Shown: positions 1 through 8,550, numbered from the stretch's first letter. The stretch: 45,877 nucleotides of DNA from Desulfobulbus propionicus (GCA_002746685.1 PDQK01000036.1:1-45877); one strand, 5' to 3'. Notes: generated from the letters alone by a model not told the origin. Numbers and translations are program-made.

Positions 1-103
1 CGTTTTGGTTTGCTTTTGGTGGATTATGACATAGTGGGTTTATCATATAGCGACTAACCCCTAAATAAATGTGGCTGAATTTCAGTGGTAATCACATAAT
101 TAT

Positions 104-613
104 ATGAAAAAGAAAAAAGAACCATCGGCGATCCAGGAAGATTATCTGGCGGCTATTTTTCGCATAGAACAAAGCCAGGGCATAATCAGAGCCAATATCA
201 TCGCCGAAGAGCTGGGAGTAACCCGTCCCACCGTCACGGCAGCGCTGAAACATCTCTCAGCCATGGAACTCATTGTCTACCAGCCCTATCAGCCAATACA
301 ACTGACTGAACAGGGAAGAAAGCGGGCAATGGCCATTGCCCATCGTAACATCATCCTGTTTCTCTTTTTTCGTGATACCCTGCAATACTCAGAAGAACGA
401 GCAAGGGAGATCGCCTGTAAAATGGAGCACGCCATTGACGACGATGTCATTGTCCAGCTTGGTAAATTCGTGCTGTATCTTGAACAAAGTGGCTCCATCC
501 CCGATAACTGGCAGGAGCTTTACATCCCCCACGGGAAAAAACAGTATGTTGACACCATGTTCCCAGATAAAGCACAACATTCCTCACATAAGAAAGCATC
601 GAATCGGCACTGA
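104..613 (+). CDS. DtxR/MntR-family metal-dependent transcriptional regulator
   Basis: A 169-residue protein with an N-terminal winged helix-turn-helix at about residues 9-70 (the recognition part reads ELGVTRPTVTAALKHL). A DtxR-type dimerisation and metal-binding half follows, with the characteristic MEHAIDDDVIVQL segment near residue 106 supplying Glu, His and Asp ligands. It lacks the C-terminal SH3-like domain of full-length DtxR, as MntR-type members do. Such proteins bind Fe2+ or Mn2+ and repress uptake genes. It faces the heme-uptake operon tail to tail, so control of that operon is a reasonable inference, but I found no convincing operator. The ATG at 104 has no clear ribosome binding site. 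Its 3' end overlaps the decayed TonB remnant on the other strand. Confidence 0.85.
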   Translation: MKKKKEPSAIQEDYLAAIFRIEQSQGIIRANIIAEELGVTRPTVTAALKHLSAMELIVYQPYQPIQLTEQGRKRAMAIAHRNIILFLFFRDTLQYSEERAREIACKMEHAIDDDVIVQLGKFVLYLEQSGSIPDNWQELYIPHGKKQYVDTMFPDKAQHSSHKKASNRH

Positions 614-845
614 TACCGCCAGATCATCAGCCAGAGAAACGGAGACCACCGTTTTCTTTACAACCTTATGGGCTGCCTTCATGGCGGCCTTATCCATCTT
701 TCGGGACTCGTTTTGAGCTTGTTTTGGGGGAGGCAGGCTTTCCTTTTGCTTAACCGGCTACCGCATTTTTTTTGTATGAACCGGTTCCACGATTTTTTTA
801 CTTTGGGTTGCTCAACCTTCTTAGGCGGTTGCCCAAAGGATGGTG
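614..845 (-). pseudogene. tonB: TonB-like Pro/Lys-rich segment, remnant
   Basis: Read on the minus strand from about 845 down, this stretch encodes the low-complexity residues PPKKVEQPKVKK. A one-base frame change near 794 then gives IVEPVHTKKM, followed by a stop and PVKQKESLPPPKQAQ. Alternating Pro and Lys of this kind is typical of the periplasmic spanning segment of TonB. At least one frame change and one in-frame stop are needed to read it, and no C-terminal TonB domain can be recognised. It follows the exbB remnant directly, with no room for exbD, which suggests a deletion joined exbB to the middle of tonB. The assignment rests on composition and position only. Confidence 0.4.
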
Positions 846-1234
846 GTTGTCAACGCCTCCAGATTCCTTTGGCAAAGAGCGTGGTGTCAACACCGGGAGA
901 AGAGGCAGCGACACGAAAAACATCAATCATGCCCAGCATGGTCCCCATCAACCCCAGCAGCGGAGCGCTTACTGAGATACATTTAAGAGAGGAAAGCCTG
1001 GATATCCTGGGAGTGCTGGGCATGCACCATCACCACTTCGGCGATGATATTGATCAACGGGTTATCAGAATCATGGTAGAACTCTTTGAGTTGGTCACCA
1101 TCACCACCTTGTATACTCTTCATTTTTTTATAAAATCCTATTCCACAAGATAGAGATAGATACCATTTCGTAAACGCAGATAGAGACCTGGGTAAGTACA
1201 CAGAGCTATTGATAGAGTTCCGTGTCTCCCACAC
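828..1234 (-). pseudogene. exbB: ExbB/TolQ/MotA-family proton channel, frameshifted remnant
   Basis: The GTG at 1234 overlaps the stop of the flavodoxin gene (TAGTG), so this was once the next gene of the operon. One frame gives NPLINIIAEVVMVHAQHS and stops at 983. A second frame at once continues with the ExbB hallmark SAPLLGLMGTMLGMIDVF and ends near 862. A third frame then gives NLEALTTTILW, matching the usual SEALVTTIxGL of ExbB. At least two frameshifts are therefore required, and the last transmembrane part is missing. Intact ExbB drives TonB-dependent transport with the proton gradient. This copy cannot be functional, so the heme receptor must use an Exb-Tol system elsewhere. Confidence 0.72.
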
Positions 1235-1743
1235 TACTGCTCCAGCTGCAAGAGTATATCACGAAAACACACCCGGGCTTTTGCAAAATCTTCTTCGTTG
1301 GGGTGTTTTTTCGCCTCTTCTATTCGGGCCTGCCGCTCCGGGGTCATGGGATGTGGATTGTTCGGCATATTCGCCATCATCTCCAGCAATTTGGGGTCTA
1401 CTTTTCCCTGGCAGATAAAATGTCCGCAGACCTCATTTTCCAGGGCCAGATCTTCAGCCTTTTGCATGCTCTCTTTGGCGTGGTCTGAATCGGGGTAGGC
1501 CCCCAAGGTACCAAAAAAAGCTATTTTCTTGCCGGTAATACCTTTAAGATAGTCTCTGCATTTCTTATCCGGCATGCCTTTATCCACCCAGTAGCCAATA
1601 ATCAGAAAATCGTAATCACCACCGCCCTCTGGTGCCTCTTCAATGGGACAGAGAGTGGCATCTGGTGGGCAGACCTCGCCAATGGCCTGACCTACCGCCC
1701 TGGTATTTCCCGTTTTTGATGACCATGTAACCAATACCTTCAT
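1234..1743 (-). CDS. Flavodoxin-like protein of the heme locus
   Basis: A 169-residue protein starting MKVLVTWSSKTGNTRAV, in which SSKTGNT is the FMN phosphate-binding loop of flavodoxins. Further flavodoxin features are FLIIGYWVDKG (about 47-57) and KKIAFFGTLGAYPDS (about 73-87). The C-terminal third is a long helical tail rich in Glu, Lys and Pro. The ATG at 1743 is chosen because GGAGG lies at the right distance upstream; an upstream in-frame start would translate the ribosome binding site. HutW/ChuW enzymes need a low-potential electron donor and flavodoxin serves in known cases, so a dedicated donor for HutW is a good inference. It also resembles the flavodoxin-like subunits found with anaerobic tetrapyrrole reductases, so a role in reducing the linear product is possible. 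Confidence 0.85.
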   Translation of the reverse strand: MKVLVTWSSKTGNTRAVGQAIGEVCPPDATLCPIEEAPEGGGDYDFLIIGYWVDKGMPDKKCRDYLKGITGKKIAFFGTLGAYPDSDHAKESMQKAEDLALENEVCGHFICQGKVDPKLLEMMANMPNNPHPMTPERQARIEEAKKHPNEEDFAKARVCFRDILLQLEQ

Positions 1744-1798
1744 TATATCCTCCAACAACAAGTGTACTCTTTATAAAAACCTTCTGTTAAGTGAGCAA

Positions 1799-2320
1799 TC
1801 ACTCTGCACAAAACCTGTCTTTCATTGCAATCCAGGCGGTTTTTACCGCTGGAATAATCTCTTTTTCCTCCCTTCCGGCATAGATGCCGAACATCTGAGC
1901 ACCCTCAGCGTCGAAAAATTGTACAGAGAGGCTCTCTAACCCAAACAGCTGCTTTTGCAAAAAGCAAATAGAGGCCAGTCTGGAGATCATCAGATGGCCG
2001 CCCAGAGGATTGGCCTTGTCCATGAGGTTAAAATACCCACGGCCAAACGATCCCTCGGGAAGGGTCCCTTTATATTCGATAATAACACCAGGGGTGTGGA
2101 CGAAAAAGGTTACCTTTTTCCACTTCTGTGCCTCTTTCCATATATCCTCAAACCGGTCAGCATCGGCAAAAGACCGCATTGCATCGGGCAGTGCGGCAAC
2201 GACAACTCCCTCGGAGACGCCGAGCTTTTGCGCGAGAGCCGATGGCATAAAATTGGGTTCATTTTCAAGGGCCGCCTGAACATTGCTTCTTATCTCTTCT
2301 GTTACCTGTGATCTAAACAT
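1799..2320 (-). CDS. hutX: Cytosolic heme carrier HutX (ChuX/HutX family)
   Basis: A 173-residue protein matching the HutX/ChuX family along its length. A helical N-terminus (NFMPSALAQKLGVSEGVVVAAL) leads to a split-barrel heme-binding domain with the family segments VTFFVHTPGVIIEYKG, GYFNLMD and GGHLMISRLASICFLQK. Family members bind heme in the cytoplasm and pass it to HutW/HutZ-type degradation enzymes. AGGA lies upstream of the ATG. The gene begins only 12 bases after the ECF ATPase gene ends, so the two are co-transcribed. The context (TonB receptor, HutW, flavodoxin) strongly supports heme handling. Confidence 0.92.
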   Translation of the reverse strand: MFRSQVTEEIRSNVQAALENEPNFMPSALAQKLGVSEGVVVAALPDAMRSFADADRFEDIWKEAQKWKKVTFFVHTPGVIIEYKGTLPEGSFGRGYFNLMDKANPLGGHLMISRLASICFLQKQLFGLESLSVQFFDAEGAQMFGIYAGREEKEIIPAVKTAWIAMKDRFCAE

Positions 2321-2332
2321 CTATGATTCCTT

Positions 2333-3778
2333 TTATTTATCGTGTATTTCTCTGCCAGAATTGCTCATCGGTAGATGCAGCGCACGTTCCGCCACCAATT
2401 CCAGCAGCTCAAGGTCATGGGTGATGAGCAGGATGATACATCCCTGTTCAGCAGCCCGTTCAATTATGGCGACAATCCGCTGCATATTGCCACCATCAAG
2501 ACCGCTCGTTGGTTCATCGAGGATCAAAATTTTCGGTTTTTTAGCCAATCCACAGGCGATCACCAGCCGCTGCTTTTCACCGCCTGAAAGCGATTGAGGG
2601 TGACGGTCAGCAAGATGCTCCAGGTTAATTTCAGCGAGCAATTCTTTCAGCTCACCCTGGCTTTTGGTACCTGCTTTTCCTCCTCCTGCAGCCATCTCCA
2701 ACTCTTTGGCCACAGTGCTCATATGGAGTTGGTGGTCGGTATTCTGCAAAACAATGGAGGACAATTTAAGGGTATCTTTTGCCTCCACCCGCTGGCCGAA
2801 CAGCTCCATACGCCCGCTTTCCATCTTCAACAGACCGGTTAAAAGACGAGCCAAAGTGGTTTTACCCTGGCCGTTGTCGCCCACAATAGCGGTGATCCCA
2901 AACCCGAAAGAGCAGGATACACCGGAGAACACTTCCTTCTTGACCGAACTGCTCCGCCACATGCTTTTTTTATAGCTGAAGAAGAGATCCCTTACGACCA
3001 GCTCTCCATCTTCAGGAGGTGGGGCAAGCTGGGTTCTGCAATCCTCCACCTTGCTTTTCCGCAGGCCATACCGCCTGCAAAACTCACCATCCCGCAGTAT
3101 GGAGAACTCTCCCTCTTTGACGATCTTCCCCGCCTCCATCACCACAACCTTTGTGGCAATGCCCTCCAGCCAGTACAGGCGATGGTCCACAACCAGGATT
3201 GCCATTCCCTGCCGCTGGAGCTCAGCAAGCTGCTGTGCCAACTCCAGGGTACTTTCCGGGTCAAGATTGGCAGTGGGTTCATCAAAAATCAGGACCCCCG
3301 GGTTCAGAGAAAGAGCCGAGGCAATGGCGAGCTTCTGCTTCTGTCCTTCAGAGAGATCATGAATCGAGGAATCAAGAAACTCGCTAATCCCCATGGCAGA
3401 TGCGCTGCGCTTCACAATCTCGGCAATTTCTTCCCGCGATTCCCCCCGCCACTCGTGGGCAAAGGCCAGTTCATCATCCACCTGCAGGGCAAAAAACTGT
3501 AACTCCGGGTCCTGAAAAACAGTGCCGACATCCCGTGCAAGTTGCTGAATACTGCTTTCTGCAGTATTTTTCCCATTGACACGTACCTCTCCGGTCAGTG
3601 TGCCTTTAAAAAAATGCGGGCAAAGACCGTTAATCAAGCGGATCAGGGTAGATTTTCCACAACCGCTTGCACCGGTAACCAGAACAATTTCTTCGGGATC
3701 AACACTGAGCGAAAGATTATCAATAGCAAATGTTTCGTGGAAGGCGTAACGGTAACTTACCCCATCAAGACGTATCAC
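2333..3778 (-). CDS. ecfA: ECF transporter double ATPase (fused EcfA1-EcfA2)
   Basis: A 481-residue protein with two ABC ATPase domains in one chain. Domain 1 has Walker A GASGCGKST at 36-44, signature LSEGQKQKLA at 142-151 and Walker B VLIFDEP. Domain 2 has Walker A GDNGQGKTT at 300-308, signature LSGGEKQRL at 397-405 and Walker B ILILDEP. This is the energising part of an energy-coupling factor importer. The GTG start overlaps the stop of the EcfT gene (GTGA) and has GGGAGG upstream, showing translational coupling. The substrate is not readable from the ATPase. Placement between a heme receptor and HutX suggests heme or a heme-derived substrate. Confidence 0.93.
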   Translation of the reverse strand: MIRLDGVSYRYAFHETFAIDNLSLSVDPEEIVLVTGASGCGKSTLIRLINGLCPHFFKGTLTGEVRVNGKNTAESSIQQLARDVGTVFQDPELQFFALQVDDELAFAHEWRGESREEIAEIVKRSASAMGISEFLDSSIHDLSEGQKQKLAIASALSLNPGVLIFDEPTANLDPESTLELAQQLAELQRQGMAILVVDHRLYWLEGIATKVVVMEAGKIVKEGEFSILRDGEFCRRYGLRKSKVEDCRTQLAPPPEDGELVVRDLFFSYKKSMWRSSSVKKEVFSGVSCSFGFGITAIVGDNGQGKTTLARLLTGLLKMESGRMELFGQRVEAKDTLKLSSIVLQNTDHQLHMSTVAKELEMAAGGGKAGTKSQGELKELLAEINLEHLADRHPQSLSGGEKQRLVIACGLAKKPKILILDEPTSGLDGGNMQRIVAIIERAAEQGCIILLITHDLELLELVAERALHLPMSNSGREIHDK

Positions 3779-4554
3779 ATCATCCTCCCTTTCACCAGAG
3801 AATCAAAGGAGAGCTCCAGCACAACACCACAGACAATCGTGGCTACGGTGACAAACAGGACCAGCACATCGTTTTTCCCAAAGACTCCCGGCTTATACGG
3901 CGTCATCTTCACATCGTGCCTGATCCCTTTCATCTCTGCGGCAATGGCCAGCTCATCGGCGCTGCGCAGGGCACGAAAAAGTATGGGAGCTATCAGCAGG
4001 CGTACAGTGAGCAGGGGATGGCGGAGGAGAAAAAGTGGGTTAAGGCTGTATCCCCTTGTCCGCATCGTTTCATTTATCTGAGCTATATCGCGGATGAAAT
4101 CCGGGATAAACCGGATAACGACGACCGCCGGAATATATAACCACCATGGCAGGTACAACCCCTTCAAGGCCGACAGCAGTGTCTGCACCCTTGAGGTCAG
4201 AGCGAGCACCAGGACCGTGTTGAGCATTACAAGGCTACGCAGAAAAGGAATGAGGATCCCCACCAGGCTCGAAACGGGAAAAGCGTCGGAAATGGCGTGC
4301 AGCAAGAGAACAAAACCTATGGCCATGAGCCACATCAGGCCCGCCGCCGCGTAACAGATTCCAAGAAGACGCCAGCGCCGGGTAGTGAGCGCATAACAAC
4401 TGGTGATAAAGGTAAAAAACAGGAGAGGGATCTCCCCCTTGAAAAAGACCACTGCTGCTGACGCCACCAGACAGATAATCATCTTGCTCCGGACATCCAG
4501 AGACTGGGCTGTCAGCAAGTTGCGCTCTTGTTCAGTTACGGATAATGCAGGCAT
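3775..4554 (-). CDS. ecfT: ECF transporter transmembrane T component
   Basis: A 259-residue, strongly hydrophobic protein with about five or six membrane segments. The two cytoplasmic coupling motifs of EcfT proteins are visible as MRTRGYSLNPLF and AIAAEMKGIRHD; these insert into the ATPases. The ATG at 4554 (MPALSVTEQE) is preferred to the longer frame because it begins like other EcfT proteins and follows AAAGAGC. It overlaps the end of the S-component gene by 23 bases. It acts in the inner membrane as the scaffold that tilts the substrate-binding S component. Confidence 0.9.
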   Translation of the reverse strand: MPALSVTEQERNLLTAQSLDVRSKMIICLVASAAVVFFKGEIPLLFFTFITSCYALTTRRWRLLGICYAAAGLMWLMAIGFVLLLHAISDAFPVSSLVGILIPFLRSLVMLNTVLVLALTSRVQTLLSALKGLYLPWWLYIPAVVVIRFIPDFIRDIAQINETMRTRGYSLNPLFLLRHPLLTVRLLIAPILFRALRSADELAIAAEMKGIRHDVKMTPYKPGVFGKNDVLVLFVTVATIVCGVVLELSFDSLVKGRMM

Positions 4555-5089
4555 GACGAAGCTCTTTAACAAAAAGGATTCCGGTAAAAAGACCAATGAG
4601 AGAACCAATATAGCCGATTACCACGGCAACAGTCGCCATGACCATAAGCTCCTGTTGCTCCCGCATGTACAGCCAGGAGAGGCCCAGGGCGCTGCTTTTA
4701 TAGAGCAGGTCATAAAGTCCGATCCCAAGTACCAGCAGCACACTTTTGGTGTAACCACCGAGCAAAACAATCACCCCCTCCGCCACGAGACCTGCAAGGA
4801 GCATGGAAGGAAGGAGATACGGGTTACCCCCCATCAACAACATCGAGATAATAGTATTGACAAGGACAAAAAGGATGAGTGTGCCGAACTTTCCCACCTT
4901 GTACAACAAGACGAGAACCAGCGTGGTAAAGATAAGGTTCTTCAGGATCATGGTAAGGGGGTTCATCCCGCCACCAACCAGAGCTACCAGGAGGCTTGAG
5001 ACCTTGGTTACAGCAGCAAAAACACCAATAGTGACCAGATCCTGAAGCTGCCAGTAGGTTGTTTTCTCTTGGTTCATCATATTGTGCAT
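4532..5089 (-). CDS. ECF transporter substrate-binding S component (Trep_Strep/MptD type)
   Basis: A 185-residue membrane protein with about five or six hydrophobic helices. It begins with a short polar stretch and then LQDLVTIGVFAAVTKVSS, a typical S-component N-terminus whose small residues contact the T component. It resembles the Trep_Strep family (TIGR02185), whose members lie next to EcfT and double-ATPase genes. Members of this ECF type have been proposed to import heme in lactic acid bacteria, as I recall. I use the ATG at 5089; a TTG at 5092 and ATGs at 5080 and 5077 are alternatives, and none has a clear ribosome binding site. A strong hairpin ends nine bases upstream. Heme as substrate is inferred from the operon. 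Confidence 0.82.
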   Translation of the reverse strand: MHNMMNQEKTTYWQLQDLVTIGVFAAVTKVSSLLVALVGGGMNPLTMILKNLIFTTLVLVLLYKVGKFGTLILFVLVNTIISMLLMGGNPYLLPSMLLAGLVAEGVIVLLGGYTKSVLLVLGIGLYDLLYKSSALGLSWLYMREQQELMVMATVAVVIGYIGSLIGLFTGILFVKELRHACIIRN

Positions 5090-5098
5090 CAAGCGGTA

Positions 5099-5136
5099 CC
5101 GAAAGCGTCACCCAAGCATACAGGTAACGCTTTCGG
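5099..5136 (-). promoter_or_regulatory. Intercistronic hairpin before the S-component gene
   Basis: The arms at 5123-5136 and 5099-5112 form a 14-bp stem (CCGAAAGCGTTACC with GGTGACGCTTTCGG, one G-T pair) around a loop of about 10 bases. It lies between the TonB receptor stop and the S-component start and is not followed by a T run. It is therefore more likely an RNA stabiliser, a processing site or a translational control element than a terminator. Confidence 0.6.
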
Positions 5137-5167
5137 CGGTTCAGAAAAGTAACAGCCTTTTCAGTGG

Positions 5168-7207
5168 CTAAAAAGAGGCAGAAAGCCTTGCAATAACGTG
5201 AAATCCCGGCTCTTCCAAGGCATTTTGAGCGGTGGAATAGCTTTCATTAAAGATATTGTTGAAGTTGAGCGACGCCTTCCACTCCTCGTTTTCCCCCCAT
5301 CTTACCCCAAGGGCGAGGTTGGTGGTGATCCAGCCGCCGTTGGTGTTAACAACACCTGTATCTTCGTCATAATCTTTTGCCTTGCTGGCACCACGGAAGT
5401 AAAAATCCCCCCAGAATGTTGCAGGACTGGCAGACATCGATCTTTCAAACCTGAGCCCGACACGTCCGGAAAAAAGCGGGGTGTTGGTGTCCCAGGTGCT
5501 GTGTGTGCTGTCTACATACTCACGGCGCATAAGGGTCCCGTTCAGGTACGGCATAAGGTTATACGCATCGGAAAAACGATACCCAATCCACATCTCCATA
5601 CCATAGGTCGTGGCTTCGTCAACGTTTTCATACCGGTAATAACCAGGGCTAAAGGGCCGATGGGTAATATAGTTTTCCGCCATATTGTAGAAAAGTGTCA
5701 AATCCGTCTTCAAATGGTTGTCATCATAACGGGCACCAATCTCAAAATTGTTGGAGGTCTCGGGATCAAGATCCGGATTTGGCAGGGTGGGGTATCTATC
5801 ACCATGTAGAGTACCGATGAACAGCTTGGTAAGATCTGGAAAACGATACCCCTGGGAGAAAAGGGCCCGCAGGGTGAGATCTTCTGTGGAGTCCCAGGTA
5901 AGACCAACGCTAAAGGCAGAATGACTGTCAGAGACACTCCCCGTCGGGGTATTTGGGTCATTGGTTTGTTCCAGTTCTGACTTCACCCAGGTCTGCCGCA
6001 CACCGGAAGTAAGCACGATATCGTCGGTAAGGCTCCATTCATCCTGCAGGTAGACGGCCCAGGTGGTAGCAGCGGCTTTGTGGACATAATTTCCCGATGG
6101 AGGAAATGGGGGAAATGGGAGAAATATCGGGGTAGTGATATTTGTCTCCGCATCCAAGGTGTCACTGTTGAATGCCATACCGCCAATCAGGTAATGAGAG
6201 CTCAACGGCAGTATATCTATCTGAGCATTGAGCGCGTAGGTGCTCTGGTCGTTGTCCGTATGCATTCGGGATCCAACCCCGGTGCTTCCAAAGAACTGAC
6301 GTAAGTCCTTAAATGTTTTCTGATAATAACTGTCAACATGAACCTTGGTAATCAGCTCACTGATATCCATAAAATCAGCATACACGTTTGCCTTTTCCCG
6401 CGACCATTCCGGCAGATCCAGGTCAAAAATTCTACCTGGTCCCAATTCAGTAGGGGGCACATCAGCTTCAACCTCGTACTGTTCGAGGATCAGCCCGATA
6501 TCAAGGCTTGTATTTTTATACCCCAGAACACCACTGACACTTTGCATCTTGGAATCAGACTCTTCAAGTGGCCCATCAGGAGTTTCGCGGTCATCCTGGT
6601 CTGAGAAACTGCCGGTGAGACGATAGTATATGCCCTCATTAGCACCATGGAGAGAGAAACTCTCCTCAAAGCCGTTTGTCCCGCTATTGTAGGTCGCAGC
6701 AACTGTGCCGCCCAGCAGTTTATCTCCTCCTTTTTTAGTAATAATGTTAACAACGCCGCCAATAGCTTCAGAACCATACAGGACGGAACCGGATCCCTTA
6801 ACCACCTCGATACGTTCTACCGTTGCCGGGTCTATGAGCAGCGGGGCACCGTCCATTGTTTTCTGCTCGTTTATCTTCTGACCATCGATGAGGACGATGA
6901 CCCTGCCACCGTTTTCCCCACGGATCATCAGACGTTTTGAACCGGCTACACTGTTATCAAAGACCTCAACACCGGGAACATCCTGAACCATGTCGGCAAT
7001 GGTGGTATTACCGTACTGAGCTGCCTCCTCACCATCCACCAGGCTGACCGTTGAGGGAACTTCCTGGAGTTCTTTTGCGGTTTTTGTTGCAGTAACAACA
7101 AGCTCCGTAGTCTCTACCGCTGTACCAGCCAGTGCGCCCCCGGGAATCAAAGCCAAAGTCAAGGCCATGGCCGTAAACACACTTTTCTTACCTGCCATAC
7201 TTTTCAT
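5168..7207 (-). CDS. TonB-dependent outer-membrane heme receptor
   Basis: A 679-residue protein with a signal peptide (residues 1-28, ending GGALAG) and a TonB box (TELVVTA, 34-40). A plug domain at about 48-160 contains VIVLIDGQKIN and IERIEVVKG-like segments, and a 22-strand-type barrel ends in aromatic Phe (SASF). Heme receptors carry an FRAP box, a conserved His and an NPNL box. Here the equivalents are YRFPDL at 454-459, His468 and NPDL at 477-480, which supports heme as ligand. The ATG at 7207 overlaps the hutW stop (TAATG) and has AAGGAG upstream; the frame extends further but that part lies inside hutW. The locus's own exbB and tonB are decayed, so energy must come from another Exb-Ton system. 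Confidence 0.9.
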   Translation of the reverse strand: MKSMAGKKSVFTAMALTLALIPGGALAGTAVETTELVVTATKTAKELQEVPSTVSLVDGEEAAQYGNTTIADMVQDVPGVEVFDNSVAGSKRLMIRGENGGRVIVLIDGQKINEQKTMDGAPLLIDPATVERIEVVKGSGSVLYGSEAIGGVVNIITKKGGDKLLGGTVAATYNSGTNGFEESFSLHGANEGIYYRLTGSFSDQDDRETPDGPLEESDSKMQSVSGVLGYKNTSLDIGLILEQYEVEADVPPTELGPGRIFDLDLPEWSREKANVYADFMDISELITKVHVDSYYQKTFKDLRQFFGSTGVGSRMHTDNDQSTYALNAQIDILPLSSHYLIGGMAFNSDTLDAETNITTPIFLPFPPFPPSGNYVHKAAATTWAVYLQDEWSLTDDIVLTSGVRQTWVKSELEQTNDPNTPTGSVSDSHSAFSVGLTWDSTEDLTLRALFSQGYRFPDLTKLFIGTLHGDRYPTLPNPDLDPETSNNFEIGARYDDNHLKTDLTLFYNMAENYITHRPFSPGYYRYENVDEATTYGMEMWIGYRFSDAYNLMPYLNGTLMRREYVDSTHSTWDTNTPLFSGRVGLRFERSMSASPATFWGDFYFRGASKAKDYDEDTGVVNTNGGWITTNLALGVRWGENEEWKASLNFNNIFNESYSTAQNALEEPGFHVIARLSASF

Positions 7208-8550
7208 TACTCTTTCTCCTTCAATAAAGTCTGTTGCAAATAATCCAGGGTCAGCTGCGATAGATTGACCTGCCAGAACTGTCCGGCCCGTGTCAGATGC
7301 AGCCAATCCCCATCCTTAGACAAGAGTCCCGCCTCTGTCCATTGATCGAACAGAGGCCGCAGACAGTGCCAAAGATCAAGGTCAAACCTATGCCCAAGCT
7401 CGACCGGGTTCAATCTGCAAAGTTCAAACTCCCCGGTTATCGTTTTTTCCAGCTGGCTGTGAGGACCTTGCTGGAACAGCATTTTCACCGGTTTTCTTCC
7501 CTCTGCTATCGCTGTTTTCCACCCCTCGTAATCACTATCGCTCATCATTGAACAACCACAGATGTTACCACCGGCACCAGGGCCAAAAGGCAGGCAGTTT
7601 GAGGGACTACGCATCAGATGGTTGTAAATATTACGTTCACGGGTAGTCCTTCCCCAGTGATTGACAGAAAGACGCCGATACTGGGCACCCTCCATCAGAT
7701 TACAGCCAAAATCATAGAGCCTGGCACGCTGGGCAACGTCAAGGGCGGGTTCAATCTTTTTGTTTTCTATGGCTGTATGCAGAGGCGTCTTGGGAAAAAC
7801 CTGTAACTGGTAGAGGTCAGCACCATCGAGATCAAGACTGAGGAAGGTTTCTATATCATGCTGCCACATCTTTTTTGTCTGACCGGGGAAGCCATAGATA
7901 AGGTCTATCACCACCACGGCCTGATCCAAATTGCGCATGTGCACCAGTTTGTCGATAACGGTCTTACGATCAGCCACCCGCCGCATGGACTGGCGCAATG
8001 CAGTATCAAAGGTCTGCACTCCAAAGGAAAACCTGTTCACACCATTTGCTATACAGGCATTGATTTTATCGTCACCAAAATTCTCGATACGCCCTTCCAT
8101 GGTGATCTCGCAATCATTTGCAAGGGGAAGGTTTTCCCGTACCGCTTCAAGTATACGACCCATATCGTCGGCCTCAAGTGAGGTCGGCGTCCCCCCGCCT
8201 AGATAGACCGCATGGACAGGTGCGTTCTGCTGAACAGGGTCATCCTTCCACATCTGCAATTCTGCAATCAAGGCGTCGGCATATGCGCGGCTTTCTTCCA
8301 CGTTGTATCTTTTTTTATAAAAGCCACAGTACAGACAATGGGTTTCACAAAAAGGGACATGGATATACGCTGCGCTTTTCCCCGTTCTTTTTCCCGAACG
8401 AATCTCCGCCAACTTCTCTTCTATCTTTGGCGGCGGCACCATGGTGGCACTTCCTCCGGGATGGGTCGTCACCTTTTTCTCAAACGCACTGGTAAGAGGA
8501 TCGCCTGTTTTTGCAAAATATTGCTTCAAATCTTTATCTGTCATCACCAT
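7207..8550 (-). CDS. hutW: Heme anaerobic degradation radical SAM enzyme HutW/ChuW
   Basis: A 447-residue protein of the HemN-like radical SAM group. The cluster-binding motif CETHCLYC lies at residues 68-75 (Cys68, Cys72, Cys75), followed by GFYKK. The segments YLGGGTPTSLEADDM and NRFSFGVQTFD are typical of HemN/HemW/HutW proteins. The length and the start MTDKDLKQYFAKTGDPLTSAF fit HutW/ChuW rather than HemN or HemW. ChuW opens heme without oxygen by SAM-dependent methyl transfer, releasing iron and a linear tetrapyrrole. It is the first gene of the operon. The ATG at 8550 has only a weak GGGA upstream; the ATG at 8544 is an alternative. Co-location with hutX and the heme receptor confirms the role. 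Confidence 0.93.
   Translation of the reverse strand: MVMTDKDLKQYFAKTGDPLTSAFEKKVTTHPGGSATMVPPPKIEEKLAEIRSGKRTGKSAAYIHVPFCETHCLYCGFYKKRYNVEESRAYADALIAELQMWKDDPVQQNAPVHAVYLGGGTPTSLEADDMGRILEAVRENLPLANDCEITMEGRIENFGDDKINACIANGVNRFSFGVQTFDTALRQSMRRVADRKTVIDKLVHMRNLDQAVVVIDLIYGFPGQTKKMWQHDIETFLSLDLDGADLYQLQVFPKTPLHTAIENKKIEPALDVAQRARLYDFGCNLMEGAQYRRLSVNHWGRTTRERNIYNHLMRSPSNCLPFGPGAGGNICGCSMMSDSDYEGWKTAIAEGRKPVKMLFQQGPHSQLEKTITGEFELCRLNPVELGHRFDLDLWHCLRPLFDQWTEAGLLSKDGDWLHLTRAGQFWQVNLSQLTLDYLQQTLLKEKE

Noticed and set aside
7208..7306. 33-residue upstream extension of the TonB receptor
   Set aside because: It lies inside hutW, and the ATG at 7207 has a good ribosome binding site and a proper signal peptide.
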